From Diphasiastrum complanatum (lineage: Eukaryota; Streptophyta; Lycopodiopsida; Lycopodiales; Lycopodiaceae): a stretch of 57,976 bases of DNA. Position 1 is the first letter of the stretch, and each line of letters opens with the position of its first letter. Positions 40,723 to 50,407 of this stretch are shown one piece after another. The notes under the pieces are model-generated. The model saw only the letters and a program-made list of their open reading frames with translations, was not told where the DNA came from and made no database searches. The position numbers and the translations under genes are program-made. The stretch covers positions 1-57,976 of the forward strand of contig MU833325.1 in NCBI GenBank assembly GCA_029204225.1, given 5' to 3'.

Positions 40723-42281
40723 GAAAGCTAGCAAAGTTTTGTAAATAGAAATGTTTCGTTTCTTCAATTATCATGTAACTGATTTTGATATGCATCGGTC
40801 CACGACACACACTCTTCACTTTGTACTGAATTCCAGATTTTTCAATGCGGATTTATAGGCGACAATTGGGAGCGACAATTCTAATTAATGTGTGCAGGGA
40901 ATCAGCCGAAGCCTAAAAGCATAACTTTAAGCAGAAGTTCAACTTCCTTTAATTTTGAATGAGCTATGTTTTCATATCAAGAACTTAATTGATGTTCTGC
41001 TTTGTTAGCTTTCTATGATAAAAACTTATTCCTTGTGCTTGTTAAGAGGAATCAACAACTAAACAAATTCTGTTGTGAATGATCTTTTTGCTTGTCACTA
41101 TCAGATTAAGTTGCTTACTGTTATCCGAAGAGCCTAGAAGATAACGTACCCTTCTTTCTATACCTTCATACCTTGACCAAATCGTTTCATCTTGGTGTTT
41201 TCGGACACCAATTTACTCAATATCTTTGGATAACCAGATATATCATTGTAGTATTCTATGTTGAATATTACATCCACCATCTCTCCGTCACCTTTGTACA
41301 CTTATCATTTGAAAGAGGAGATTTCTCTCTCTCTTGGGGAACGATAAAACCTTTTATACTACTTAATTGACTAATTTTGTGGAAATATATAACGACTAGA
41401 CTACCACATAACTTTGCGCCGTTGTCGGAGAGACGAATCTTCGTCTTTTTATGATTTCTAAGTGTAATAAGTCCGCTGAATCTTATTCATGTAATGTATG
41501 CCACCAGATCAGTCACACACTACTTCTGAACAAAAATGCTTAGAGAGAGCACGATTAGAAGCATATAGGAGAGCACGCGATTTGTATTTTCAGAATTTAC
41601 TAAATTCACCAATAAAAAATAGACTTAGTACTGAAGCGTTTGATAATCTTTACAACACTTCTGTATCACTTGTTAATTTATTTGAGGAAGTGTTTGGTAA
41701 TCCAACAGATCACTCAGGTTCATCATCATCTTCTTCTTTCGAACATAGTTCTGAATCTGAGTCCGAATAAGACTCTGATCTACTATCAGAATTAGAATCT
41801 GAACAAGAGAATGAACCATCTTTTGAAGCTACACCGTCTGAACATAGTTTCAAGTCATCTGATCCTCCTGATCCACCACCTAACCCACCACCCAATGATA
41901 TGACGAACCTAGTGCCACCCACATCTACCAAAATCAGATATGACTTCTTTGAAGGGCCATGATCTGATGATGCAGATAGCTATTTAATTAGTATAGCTAA
42001 TAAGGAAAACATTGATGAGGATAGATTAGAATCCTACCAGGTCTTCAATGTAAGCAGGAAAGAATCAATCTGGTATAGTCAGTTCGTTCCCGAAACGGTT
42101 AATACTTGGAATGCTATAAAGACAGCATTTCTTAAATAGTTCAAGATATGGACAAACTAGCTACATTGTCTAGCAATATCTTATTGTTGGACATTGTTGA
42201 TGATATCTTGAGACAAAATGGAGACGGAGGCTCATTCATGGAGTTTTATGGTAGAGACATTTCAAGAAAGGACAAAAATGG
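40723..42281 (+). mobile_element. gypsy-C: LTR 3' part, primer site and gag
   Basis: The LTR remainder is 40723-41408 (ends CTACCACA). The primer site is TTGCGCCGTTGTCGGAGA at 41414-41431 (three changes from the intact site). Gag starts at 41498. The element ends at the R2 LTR start (42282). It belongs to the same family as A and B. Confidence 0.8.
41498..42250 (+). pseudogene. gypsy-C gag
   Basis: MPPDQSHTTSEQKCLERARL, helices RRARDLYFQNLLNSPIKNRL and NLYNTSVSLVNLFEEVFGNP, then an SSSSSF/SESESE spacer. A TAA at 41768 is followed by the Pro-rich spacer (DPPDPPPNPPPNDM), the capsid core TKIRYDFFEGP, ANKENIDEDRLESYQVF, TVNTWNAIKTAFLK and ILSS-like decay to about 42250. The first 90 codons are the best-preserved N-terminus of this gag. 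Confidence 0.75.
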
Positions 42282-42571
42282 TGTTGGTTCATTCTCACGA
42301 ATCCCCAAGATACTCGGATAGAGCTACCCAAGAGCACCTCTCACCTTAGACCGAGGAGGTCTCTGAGAAGATGAGACGAATGAAGACTAAGAGCCGATAT
42401 GGGAGCCGAGAAATGCTAGTTAGGAATGACAAGCAAGAACTGTGTAAACCTCATGGTGAATCCCAAAAGATGGAATGACCATGTAGGAACTAGTATTTCT
42501 AGGCAAAGTAATAAATGCAAGTAGACCCCTCTTAAAGAAAGTAGAGTGAGCCACCTTTTGATGGTGACCTC
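42282..42571 (+). repeat. R2-mid LTR, left half
   Basis: It starts TGTTGGTTCATTCTCACG and is interrupted after GATGGTGACCTC by copia-2. The right half resumes at 47650. The sum of the halves is about 960 bases, matching the R2-left LTR. Confidence 0.8.
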
Positions 42572-43379
42572 TGTGAGAAATTGGCAAAAATCTAGCTTGA
42601 TATTTTTTATGATAGAAGTTTGTAAGTGAATCTCACATGTGTGGAGGATGTTCCCACATGTGGACAATTGTAAAGTAAATCAAAATGTTTGATATAGGGG
42701 TCTCATAGAATTTCATAGTCAAGCATTTAGGTGTAGGATGTTGATAGGGTCAAATTTGGCATAGATGACAAATTATCCGTTTCCACTTGTAATGCCAATA
42801 TTGAGCCAAACTTGTGCCAATTAGAGTGTAGACATGTGTCATGCTCTTGTTTGATGAAGCTTAAGAGGTCCAATAGGATTTAGAGGTGGAACCTTGTGAG
42901 GTCCAATAGAAAATTGAGGTGTGCTTGAATATAGTCCAATAGAATTTAGAGGTGCATGGATCAATGGTCCAATAGGATTAAGAGTTGGCAAAGTGTGATC
43001 CAATCATAGTTAAGCATAGTGGTAGCTCATGAATCTATTAGTATCATTGTACTCCTCCTTTTGGATCTAATTGATTTGGTGATTTCATGGATTTTGTGAG
43101 TCATTGAATTTCTAGCTTTCTCTCTCTACCCGAGAGCTCATGATGGTTTTTTTCTCTCTACCCGAGGAGAGCAGCTTGTTTTTACTTAGAATACTTTTGG
43201 AACACTTCCCACACGTGTGAGTGAGAGTTGGAAGTGATTGAATGCATGTAGTAGTGTGTTTTGCCATAGAATCAAAGATAGATCTTGAATCTCAATCTAG
43301 TCTTGATCTTGGTGCATCTACACACCTTAGGAGATCACAAGTACATGTAGTGGACAATCCACACGTGTGAAATTCAACA
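42572..43379 (+). repeat. copia-2 5' LTR
   Basis: TG...CA ends. It contains several CACATGTG/CACACGTGTG palindromes and repeated GGTCCAATAG(A/G)A blocks (about five in 42890-43010). A CTCTCTCTACCCGAG duplication lies at 43123-43165. The interior follows with the primer site. Confidence 0.95.
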
Positions 43380-43392
43380 TGGTATCAGATCC
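43380..43392 (+). promoter_or_regulatory. copia-2 primer-binding site (initiator Met tRNA)
   Basis: TGGTATCAGATCC directly abuts the LTR. The usual plant copia site is TGGTATCAGAGC, so the last bases are changed. Confidence 0.9.
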
Positions 43393-44135
43393 TACCTAAG
43401 GTTACCATGCATTTTGATCCATTTGAGTGAAAACTATTCATCAATCTTGAGCTAGAAATTGTCAAGGCCCATTTTCCTAGCTATCTTGTTCAATTTTGGA
43501 TCAAAAGAGATCAAAAGGACATTGATTGGGTCTGACCTGGTACTGTACGGAATCAGGTGCTCAGACACATGTGAGGAACATCCAATTTCAGCTTGGGAGT
43601 TCTCTTTCATGTTTGATCCAAAAATCTTGCTAGATAGCTTGTTTTGAAGCTATTTTTGTCTAGTTTCTGATGCAATTAGTTTCATTCCATTTGGTTGAGC
43701 CAATCAAAAGTTATAAGCTTTTGAAGAGGGTTAGGTAGGCACCTAGACCTGGGTGGACACATTTGGTTTGGTCAAAATATTGCTTGTTTGATCCAAAATC
43801 ATAGTTGAATGCTTACCAATCTCATCTATATGTGATCTAGGCACGGTTTTGAGATCTTAGCCATTTTGTTTCATGCAATATCATTGTATTTGAGTCAAAT
43901 TTGGTTTCTTAGTGTATTTCACACGTGCTAAGAGTGTTTGATCCTAACTTTTCCCATACTCCATCATTTGATGTGAAGTAGATCTAGTTTTGGAGAGATT
44001 GAGATAGCTAGTGAGAATCATCTCACAGTTTGTTGCAAGATCTTGCATAGGAGATGGTAGCACACCATTATTGGATCCTATAGTGAGAGAGAAGCAACAT
44101 TTTTTGTTCATCACTTTTATTTATCTCCACTTTAC

Positions 44136-46709
44136 ATGACTTCAATGAGTTCATACTTGTTGCAACCAAGTGAGAGATTGTCTACTTCCAATTATTCAAT
44201 ATGGAAGTTGAGGATGGAGTCCATCTTGATACTCCAAGATGTGATGGACATTGTACTTGGGATTGAGGAGGAGCCTCAAGTCCTTCAAGAAGTACAAAAA
44301 TACAAGAAGAGAGCTAGGATGGCTCTCCACTACATTAAGATGAATGTCTCTAATGAGATATTGAGGGAGATTGGTGATTGTTCTACATCCAAGGAAGCTT
44401 GGGATTGTCTCAAGTCCATCTATGAGGCTAAGAACACCTCTAGGCTCCTCACTCTTAGAAATAAAATATTCCAAAGTAGTCAAAAGAGTGATGAGAGTGC
44501 ATCTAATTATGTTTTGAGAGTCAAGGATATTCATAGGGAGCTTGCATGTATTGGTGACTCAATCAATCAAAGTGAGCTAGTCCTAGTCATTCTCAATGGC
44601 TTGAGAGATGAATATGACAACCTTGTCCAATCCTATGCTATTAAGGAGGAGCTACCAAGTTTGGAGGCCCTTCAAAGTGTGCTTATTTCTGAAGAATCAA
44701 GACAAGAGTACAAACTCTTGAGGATGGACAAGCTATCACTCAATCATGATGATGGCAAAGTTCTATTTGCCAAGCACAAAGAGAGGAGTAAGAAGCAACA
44801 CCATCACTTCTCTAATGACAAAGCTAAAGACCAAGATGGAGAGGAGGAGGATACCTCTCATGCTTCTAATTCAAATCTCAAGAAGAAGATGATCAAGTGC
44901 TTTTATTGTAGCAAGAAAGGCCATTATGCCACCAATTGCTTCAAGAAGAAGAATCAACTCAATCAAGCCAACATCACCAATGAGAAAGAAGACTATATTG
45001 CAAGTGATGGAGAAGGCTCTCTTATGGCATCAAGCTTCTCCTCTTCCACCTTCAACAAGGATGACTCATGGTATATTGATAGTGGAGCATCTTCACATAT
45101 GTGTGGCTCCAAGCACTTTTTTTCATCTATTATGCCTTATGATGGAGTCAAGAAGACCATATACTTTGCAAGTAAGCATGAGTGCAATATTGAAGGAGTA
45201 GGGATTATTCCCTTGAAGCTTGCATCTTCTAAAGATCTCTTTCTCAACAATGTTCTTTTTGTCCCAAAGCTTACAAAGAACATCTTAAGTGTTGGCCAAC
45301 TTCTTGATAGTGGCTTTGATGTCAATTTCAATATTGACAATTGTGTGATTAAGAAGGATGGTGAGATCCTTGCATATGGATCAAGATTTGAAGGCATCTA
45401 CAAATTGGATCCAAGTGAGAGTGCAAACTCTCTTGATGTTTCTTATATTTCCAATATTTCAAAGGAGGAGGATTACACAAAATGCACATATCTTCTCTCT
45501 TCAAGTATTATGGTGTATGATTATTCCTTATTATTCAAAGCATATGTTGAGAAGAAAATCTCATTGAAGATCAAAGCTTTGGGGAGTATTGGAGCTCTTG
45601 AAGGAATAGCACCATATGAAGTTTTATTCAAGATGAAGCCTAAGGTTGATTACCTTAGTGAACTTGGTAGTGCTTGCTTTGCACATATTCCCTTGGAAAC
45701 AAGAAGGAAGGATGATCCAAGCTCATGGATCATGATTGGATACTCATCCATCAAGGAGGCCTTTAGTGTCTTTACACTCTCTATTTCAAATGTGATCGTG
45801 AATAGAGATGTCATATTGCATGAAGATTCAATCTTGGAAGTGGCCGAGATCAAGGCTTCTCAAGAAGCATCACAAGTTATCCTTTTTAAAGTTATTCAAG
45901 TTATGATGGGGCCAATGTGTGAGGAGGAGTTTCTTCTTCATATGATTTCAAGAAGATCTTCAAGATGCATGGCCGAGTCTTTATGGCTCACCTTACATGG
46001 CAAAGAGGGGCATCTTTCATGTTGTATCTACTACAACACATTCATATATGCTTCTCTTCCTTTTCTTGAAATGCTATCTTGCTTCATTGAATTTTTTGGA
46101 TCTCAAAGTTCAAGAAAAGCTATACTAGTTTTGTATGATGCTTATGGTATGGACATGTTTCTTGTCATTATTGACTTAGATAAGTTTCCAATACTTTTTG
46201 AAAGCAAGATATTGTATTGTCAAAAGTATGCTCTTGGTTCTAGTAAGAACAAGATTGAGCTTGGTACTCACTTTTTTGAAAATCATGTTTTCACATGTTT
46301 TGAGGCAAATTGTAAACTCCTCTTGAGATTAAGTGAAGCATCCAAAGTGGACCCTTACATCCTTGAGAGAGTAACTAGCCTAAAAAAGATCAAGATAGTC
46401 TTTGATATCAAGATTAGATCCATCATGGATATAGTTCATTGTATGTGGACTAGTCAAGCTAGAAAGCATAATCTTGATAATCATCATTGTTTCACATCTT
46501 ATGATCTTGATCTCCATGATCCTTATGAGGCTTGGAAGCCTCAGATTTCTCTATTTATGGTGCATCCATCATGCAAGTGGAACTTTCAAGGCAAATATCA
46601 TCATCAAGCATGGAGGAAGCCCATGATAATAGTGGCATATTGGTGGAGCACTCTTCAAAGGCATTGGCAAGAGATCTCTACCAAAGAGATCTTATCATGG
46701 ATATGGTGA
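44136..46709 (+). CDS. copia-2 gag-protease with a long unknown C-terminus
   Basis: An 857-codon frame with no stop. Residues 1-200 are copia gag (DUF4219-like STSNYSIWKLRMESIL, then UBN2-like helices, KEAWDCLKSIYEAKNTSRLL). Zinc knuckle C255-X2-C258-X4-H263-X4-C268. Aspartic protease D315-S-G-A-S, ending near LSVGQLLDSGFDVNF. Residues 490-570 match the end of copia integrase (APYEVLFKMKPKVDYL, ACFAHIPLE, IVNRDVILHEDS). The pre-integrase zinc region, the DDE core, reverse transcriptase and RNase H are absent. Residues 571-857 match nothing I know and are rich in Ile, Phe, Cys and His. Preserving one frame across such a deletion is notable: it may be translated as a gag-protease-tail protein. 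Chance openness of the tail cannot be excluded. Confidence 0.85.
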   Translation: MTSMSSYLLQPSERLSTSNYSIWKLRMESILILQDVMDIVLGIEEEPQVLQEVQKYKKRARMALHYIKMNVSNEILREIGDCSTSKEAWDCLKSIYEAKNTSRLLTLRNKIFQSSQKSDESASNYVLRVKDIHRELACIGDSINQSELVLVILNGLRDEYDNLVQSYAIKEELPSLEALQSVLISEESRQEYKLLRMDKLSLNHDDGKVLFAKHKERSKKQHHHFSNDKAKDQDGEEEDTSHASNSNLKKKMIKCFYCSKKGHYATNCFKKKNQLNQANITNEKEDYIASDGEGSLMASSFSSSTFNKDDSWYIDSGASSHMCGSKHFFSSIMPYDGVKKTIYFASKHECNIEGVGIIPLKLASSKDLFLNNVLFVPKLTKNILSVGQLLDSGFDVNFNIDNCVIKKDGEILAYGSRFEGIYKLDPSESANSLDVSYISNISKEEDYTKCTYLLSSSIMVYDYSLLFKAYVEKKISLKIKALGSIGALEGIAPYEVLFKMKPKVDYLSELGSACFAHIPLETRRKDDPSSWIMIGYSSIKEAFSVFTLSISNVIVNRDVILHEDSILEVAEIKASQEASQVILFKVIQVMMGPMCEEEFLLHMISRRSSRCMAESLWLTLHGKEGHLSCCIYYNTFIYASLPFLEMLSCFIEFFGSQSSRKAILVLYDAYGMDMFLVIIDLDKFPILFESKILYCQKYALGSSKNKIELGTHFFENHVFTCFEANCKLLLRLSEASKVDPYILERVTSLKKIKIVFDIKIRSIMDIVHCMWTSQARKHNLDNHHCFTSYDLDLHDPYEAWKPQISLFMVHPSCKWNFQGKYHHQAWRKPMIIVAYWWSTLQRHWQEISTKEILSWIW

Positions 46710-46820
46710 GGGTGCTGCTATGATGGATCCCTTGGCTGATCTTCACTTCTTATGCATACCAAAGGATCCACTCAAAAAGATTTACAAACTTCTCAAGTGA
46801 TCTAGTACCTTTCCAAGCTA

Positions 46821-46835
46821 TTTTTTGAGGAGGAG
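46821..46835 (+). promoter_or_regulatory. copia-2 polypurine tract
   Basis: TTTTTTGAGGAGGAG immediately precedes the 3' LTR, as expected for plus-strand DNA priming. Confidence 0.9.
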
Positions 46836-47644
46836 TGTGAGAATTTGGCAAAAATCTAGCTTGGTATTTTTTATGATAGAAGTTTGTAAGTGAATCTCAC
46901 ATGTGTGGAGGATGTTCCCACGTGTGGACAACTGTAAAGTAAATCAAAATGTTTGATATAGGGGTCTCATAGAATTTCATAGTCAAGCATTTAGGTGTAG
47001 GATGTTGATAGGGTCAAATTTGGCATGGATGGCAAATTATCCATTTCCACTTGTAATGCCAATATTGAGCCAAACTTGTGCCCATTAGAGTGTAGACAAG
47101 TGTCATGCTTTTGTTTGATGAAGCTTAAGAGGTCCAATAGGATTTAGAGGTGGAACCTTGTGAGGTCGAATAGAAAATTGAGATGTGCTTGAATATAGTC
47201 CAATAGAATTTAGAGGTGCATGGATCAATGGTCCAATAGGATTAAGAGGTGGAGAAGTGTGATCCAATCATAGTTAAGCATAGTGGTAGCTCATGAATCT
47301 ATTAGTATCATTGTACTCCTCCTTTTGGATCTAATTGATTTGGTGATTTCATGGATTTTGTGAGTCATTGAATTTCTAGCTTTCTCTCTCTACCCGAGAG
47401 CTCATGATGATTTTTCTCTCTCTACTCGAGGAGAGCAGCTTGTTTTTACTTAGAATACTTTTGGAACACTTCCCACACGTGTGAGTGAGAGTTGGAAGTG
47501 ATTGAATGCATGTACTAGTGTGTTTTTGCCATAGAATCAAAGATAGATCTTGAATCTCAATCTAGTCTTGATCTTGATGCATCTACACACCTTAGGAGAT
47601 CACAAGTACATGTAGTGGACAATCCACACGTGTGAAATTCAACA
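46836..47644 (+). repeat. copia-2 3' LTR
   Basis: It matches the 5' LTR over its whole length. Differences are scattered and mostly transitions, for example CACATGTGG against CACGTGTGG at 46915-46925. Confidence 0.95.
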
Positions 47645-47649
47645 ACCTC

Positions 47650-48320
47650 TAGTGGAGATCATAATTCCACTTGCAATTTGTAAAATGTGGAAATTCCACT
47701 AGGATGCCACCTAAGGAGCTCTTGCTTATTTAAGAGACTCCCTCTTTGAGAAGAGCAGCTTTTTGTGAAATGTACGTACTCCATGCTGAAATGAGAAGAG
47801 CCACCATGAGTTTTGGTGTATGCATTGAGCTCCTTGATCGTGCTTGTTTCTTGAGTGAATGCATTCCTGATTTTGCCCTTCCATCCTTTGTGTGTGGTTG
47901 TGGATTAAATTTCTTGCTTTTCTAGAGTGGATTAGTTTTCATTTCTCGATTCTAGATTAATGTAGGAATCAACATTCAGGTAAACTAAATAGACTGGGTT
48001 TGTGGTGTAGTTCTTGCATATCTCCTTACATCCCTGTTCTTGATGTTCTTGGGATGTCCAAGAATCAAAAGACTGGTTGGTTTCTTGATTCTTGGACTTC
48101 TAGAATGTTGTATATTGGATTTTTGTTTAAGTTTTGTGGATTAATGCAGGTGTAGCTTCAGTGTAGAATGTTTAGGATATGATTGTAACATGTTTTTAGA
48201 GTAGGTAGCTGTATAAACTGTTGAACGGTCATTTGGGCTGCATGATGATCTGTAGATGAATGCTCATGGCCTGCATCTCTGTTTGAGTGTGAGTGCTTTC
48301 AAAAGAGAGCAACCTTGAGT
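47650..48320 (+). repeat. R2-mid LTR, right half
   Basis: It resumes at TAGTGGAGATCATAATTCC after the target duplication and runs to AACCTTGAG at 48319. The last ~12 LTR bases found in R2-left (TGTCCTCTGACA) are replaced by another LTR. Confidence 0.8.
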
Positions 48321-49151
48321 TGTGAAAAAAGCAAAAATAAGCTTGGTAGAGGCCAAAAATCTTGTATATAGATAAACACACATGTGTGGAACCTGTTCTC
48401 ACGTGTGAAAATAGTGTACTTGTCATGTACCATAATCATATAGGTTGTACATATGATTTAATTCAAGTTCTAGCAGCTAAAAAGGCCAAAAACTAGTTTT
48501 CTAGACATATGACACATGGCATCAATCTATTGCTTGCATGAGCCACATCCTTTGGTTAGGTGTCACATCCCATGTGTAGAGGACAACTCACATGTGTGGA
48601 ATAAGTTGAAGTAGACGAGTTTTGACTTCTAGAAGATTTTCAAGTAGATCTCCATATAGAAGGAAAATGGACCAAAAGTGCTCAAAATAGAAGGTTTTGT
48701 CCAAGTGTTACTTTTGCATGATGAATCATCATATGACAAAGCACCTTCACACATGTGTGATCAAAGGGATGATCAGTACCATGAGCTCCCACTTATTGTA
48801 TATATAGACCACATTTGGCCATAATCAATGTGAGACACCAATCTTGGTTTTGGAAGCAATTTTGAGTGATTCTCTCCATTTGTCTACATTTGTTTTGATT
48901 GTTTTGAGGTTCTATCAATGTGTACTTGATTTTTAGGTTGGAGTCCGTACTCAGACAATGTCTCACACATGTGAAACCAGAAAGTACACCTACCTTCAAT
49001 TAATGATTGTTCTTGTTAGGATTTTGTGTCCAGAATTGATCTAGATTGATCTCAATTTCAAGTAGATTGATAGATCAAGTAATCTGACAACCAATCCCTC
49101 TTGAGGATCAGACAAGGATCCACTCTTGGTCCTTTTTGTACTTTTTTCACA
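48321..49151 (+). repeat. Copia LTR (831 bases) with primer site
   Basis: It starts TGTGAAAAAAGCAAAAATAAG and ends CTTTTTTCACA. It is followed by TGGTATTAGAGCC (49152-49164), an initiator-Met-type primer site with one change. It carries six or more CACATGTG/CACGTG palindromes. No matching second LTR is in the window. Confidence 0.8.
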
Positions 49152-49164
49152 TGGTATTAGAGCC

Positions 49165-50180
49165 TAGTACAAGAGGTTTTGTTGAAATTGATAGGGTTAA
49201 TCCAAATCAAAGCCAAAATTAGCAATTTTTTGGAAACTAGTCAAATTTTGTGTAGCGAGTTGGATTTGATAGCTATCCTCAAAATTTTTGGTCCAGATCT
49301 TGTTGTGGGCTGTAGGAACCCTTTTCACACGTGTGAGGCCATATATCTCTAGTTTTGACTGAGAAATTTCAAAAAATTGCAGAATTTGACTCACATACCC
49401 AATTTGAGTGATTTTTAGTGCGAAATCAAGCATTTTCTATAGTAAATCTAATCTCTTGATTAGTTTTTGGATTAGATCAGCCAAAAAATAAAATTGAAGC
49501 TTGAAAAAGGTGCATTAATTGATCTTCTCTGATTTTTTGAGTGTATGTTGAAGTTAAGAGAGATTTTGCTAAAAATCATAGATTAAGGAGTGATATGCTT
49601 GGTGAGAGATTGAACTCCATTGTACCATCACTCTAGATTTGTTCAAGAGTGATAGGGTCAAGTTTAGAAGCATCAATTTGCTAGAAAACATCTTTGGATT
49701 TGTCCTCCAAATGAAACCTTTGAGAGTTTCTAGTGCATATAGAGCATCTATGCAAATCTTTTGTAAAATTTGACATAGATTGGCTTAAATTGAGAGTTCT
49801 AGAAAAGAGATTGAGATCCAAGTCACATTGTTCAACCCTACTTAATTTGTTTAAGTGATTGTAAGGTTTGAAAAGAGTCATTAAGGTGTCTATGGCAAAT
49901 GTGTAGAGAGAGATCCAATTTTCTAAGAGTTCTTTCCTTTGTAGAGGGCAAGATCTAGAAGCTCATTATGTGTTGAAATTGGTGGAGAGTTTGTCTCTTC
50001 CAAGTCTTAAGAGGTAGAGTAATTGCTGGAATCCAATAGGGGTGATTGAATCAATTGAGATCCCATTGAATGTCTAGAATGAGGAGGACTCGATAAGCTC
50101 GTAATGTCCATTCTCTAAGTAATCCACAATTTTATTAACACAATTATCATTGTGCTTTTCATTATTCATAATTGTCTTTA
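49165..50180. other. Copia leader and, probably, another LTR end
   Basis: No coding frame is supported. The first part is the leader of the 48321-49151 element (with CACACGTGTGAGG at 49326-49338). The last part must be the 3' end of a different LTR, because a second primer site begins at 50181; where that LTR begins I cannot tell. Confidence 0.45.
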
Positions 50181-50407
50181 TGGTATCAGAGCACTAGTTT
50201 ATTGGATTACTAGATCTTAAAATTCATAATATAACTTAATACATTCTTGTTCTATAGAGCTAGTTCATTTGGTTTGTGTTCTATCTCTACTACTCAATTA
50301 GAATGGAAGGTTCAACCTCAGAGATCGGCTCAATCAACAAATTCAACGAAGATGACTTCCACATGTGGAAGTTCAAGATGAGGTAGAAATGGTTCTATGA
50401 ACAAGAC
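50181..50407 (+). pseudogene. Primer site and gag N-terminus of a copia
   Basis: TGGTATCAGAGCACTAG at 50181 is an exact initiator-Met primer site. ATG 50303 begins MEGSTSEIGSINKFNEDDF, then HMWKFKMR, a DUF4219-like gag start. TAG at 50384 stops it and R2 leader sequence follows from about 50408. It could be the missing N-terminus of the copia-1/copia-3 family, whose copies start just after this point. Confidence 0.7.

Larger units (their letters stand above)
42572..47644 (+). mobile_element. copia-2: complete non-autonomous copia element
   Basis: 5' LTR 42572-43379 (808 bases) and 3' LTR 46836-47644 (809 bases), each TGTGAGAA...AATTCAACA. Primer site TGGTATCAGATCC at 43380-43392. Polypurine tract TTTTTTGAGGAGGAG at 46821-46835. 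Target duplication ACCTC at 42567-42571 and 47645-47649. About two dozen differences separate the LTRs (near 97% identity by eye), so the insertion is fairly recent and is the youngest datable event here. It is nested in the R2-mid LTR. The interior is 3.46 kb and lacks an integrase core and reverse transcriptase. Confidence 0.95.
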
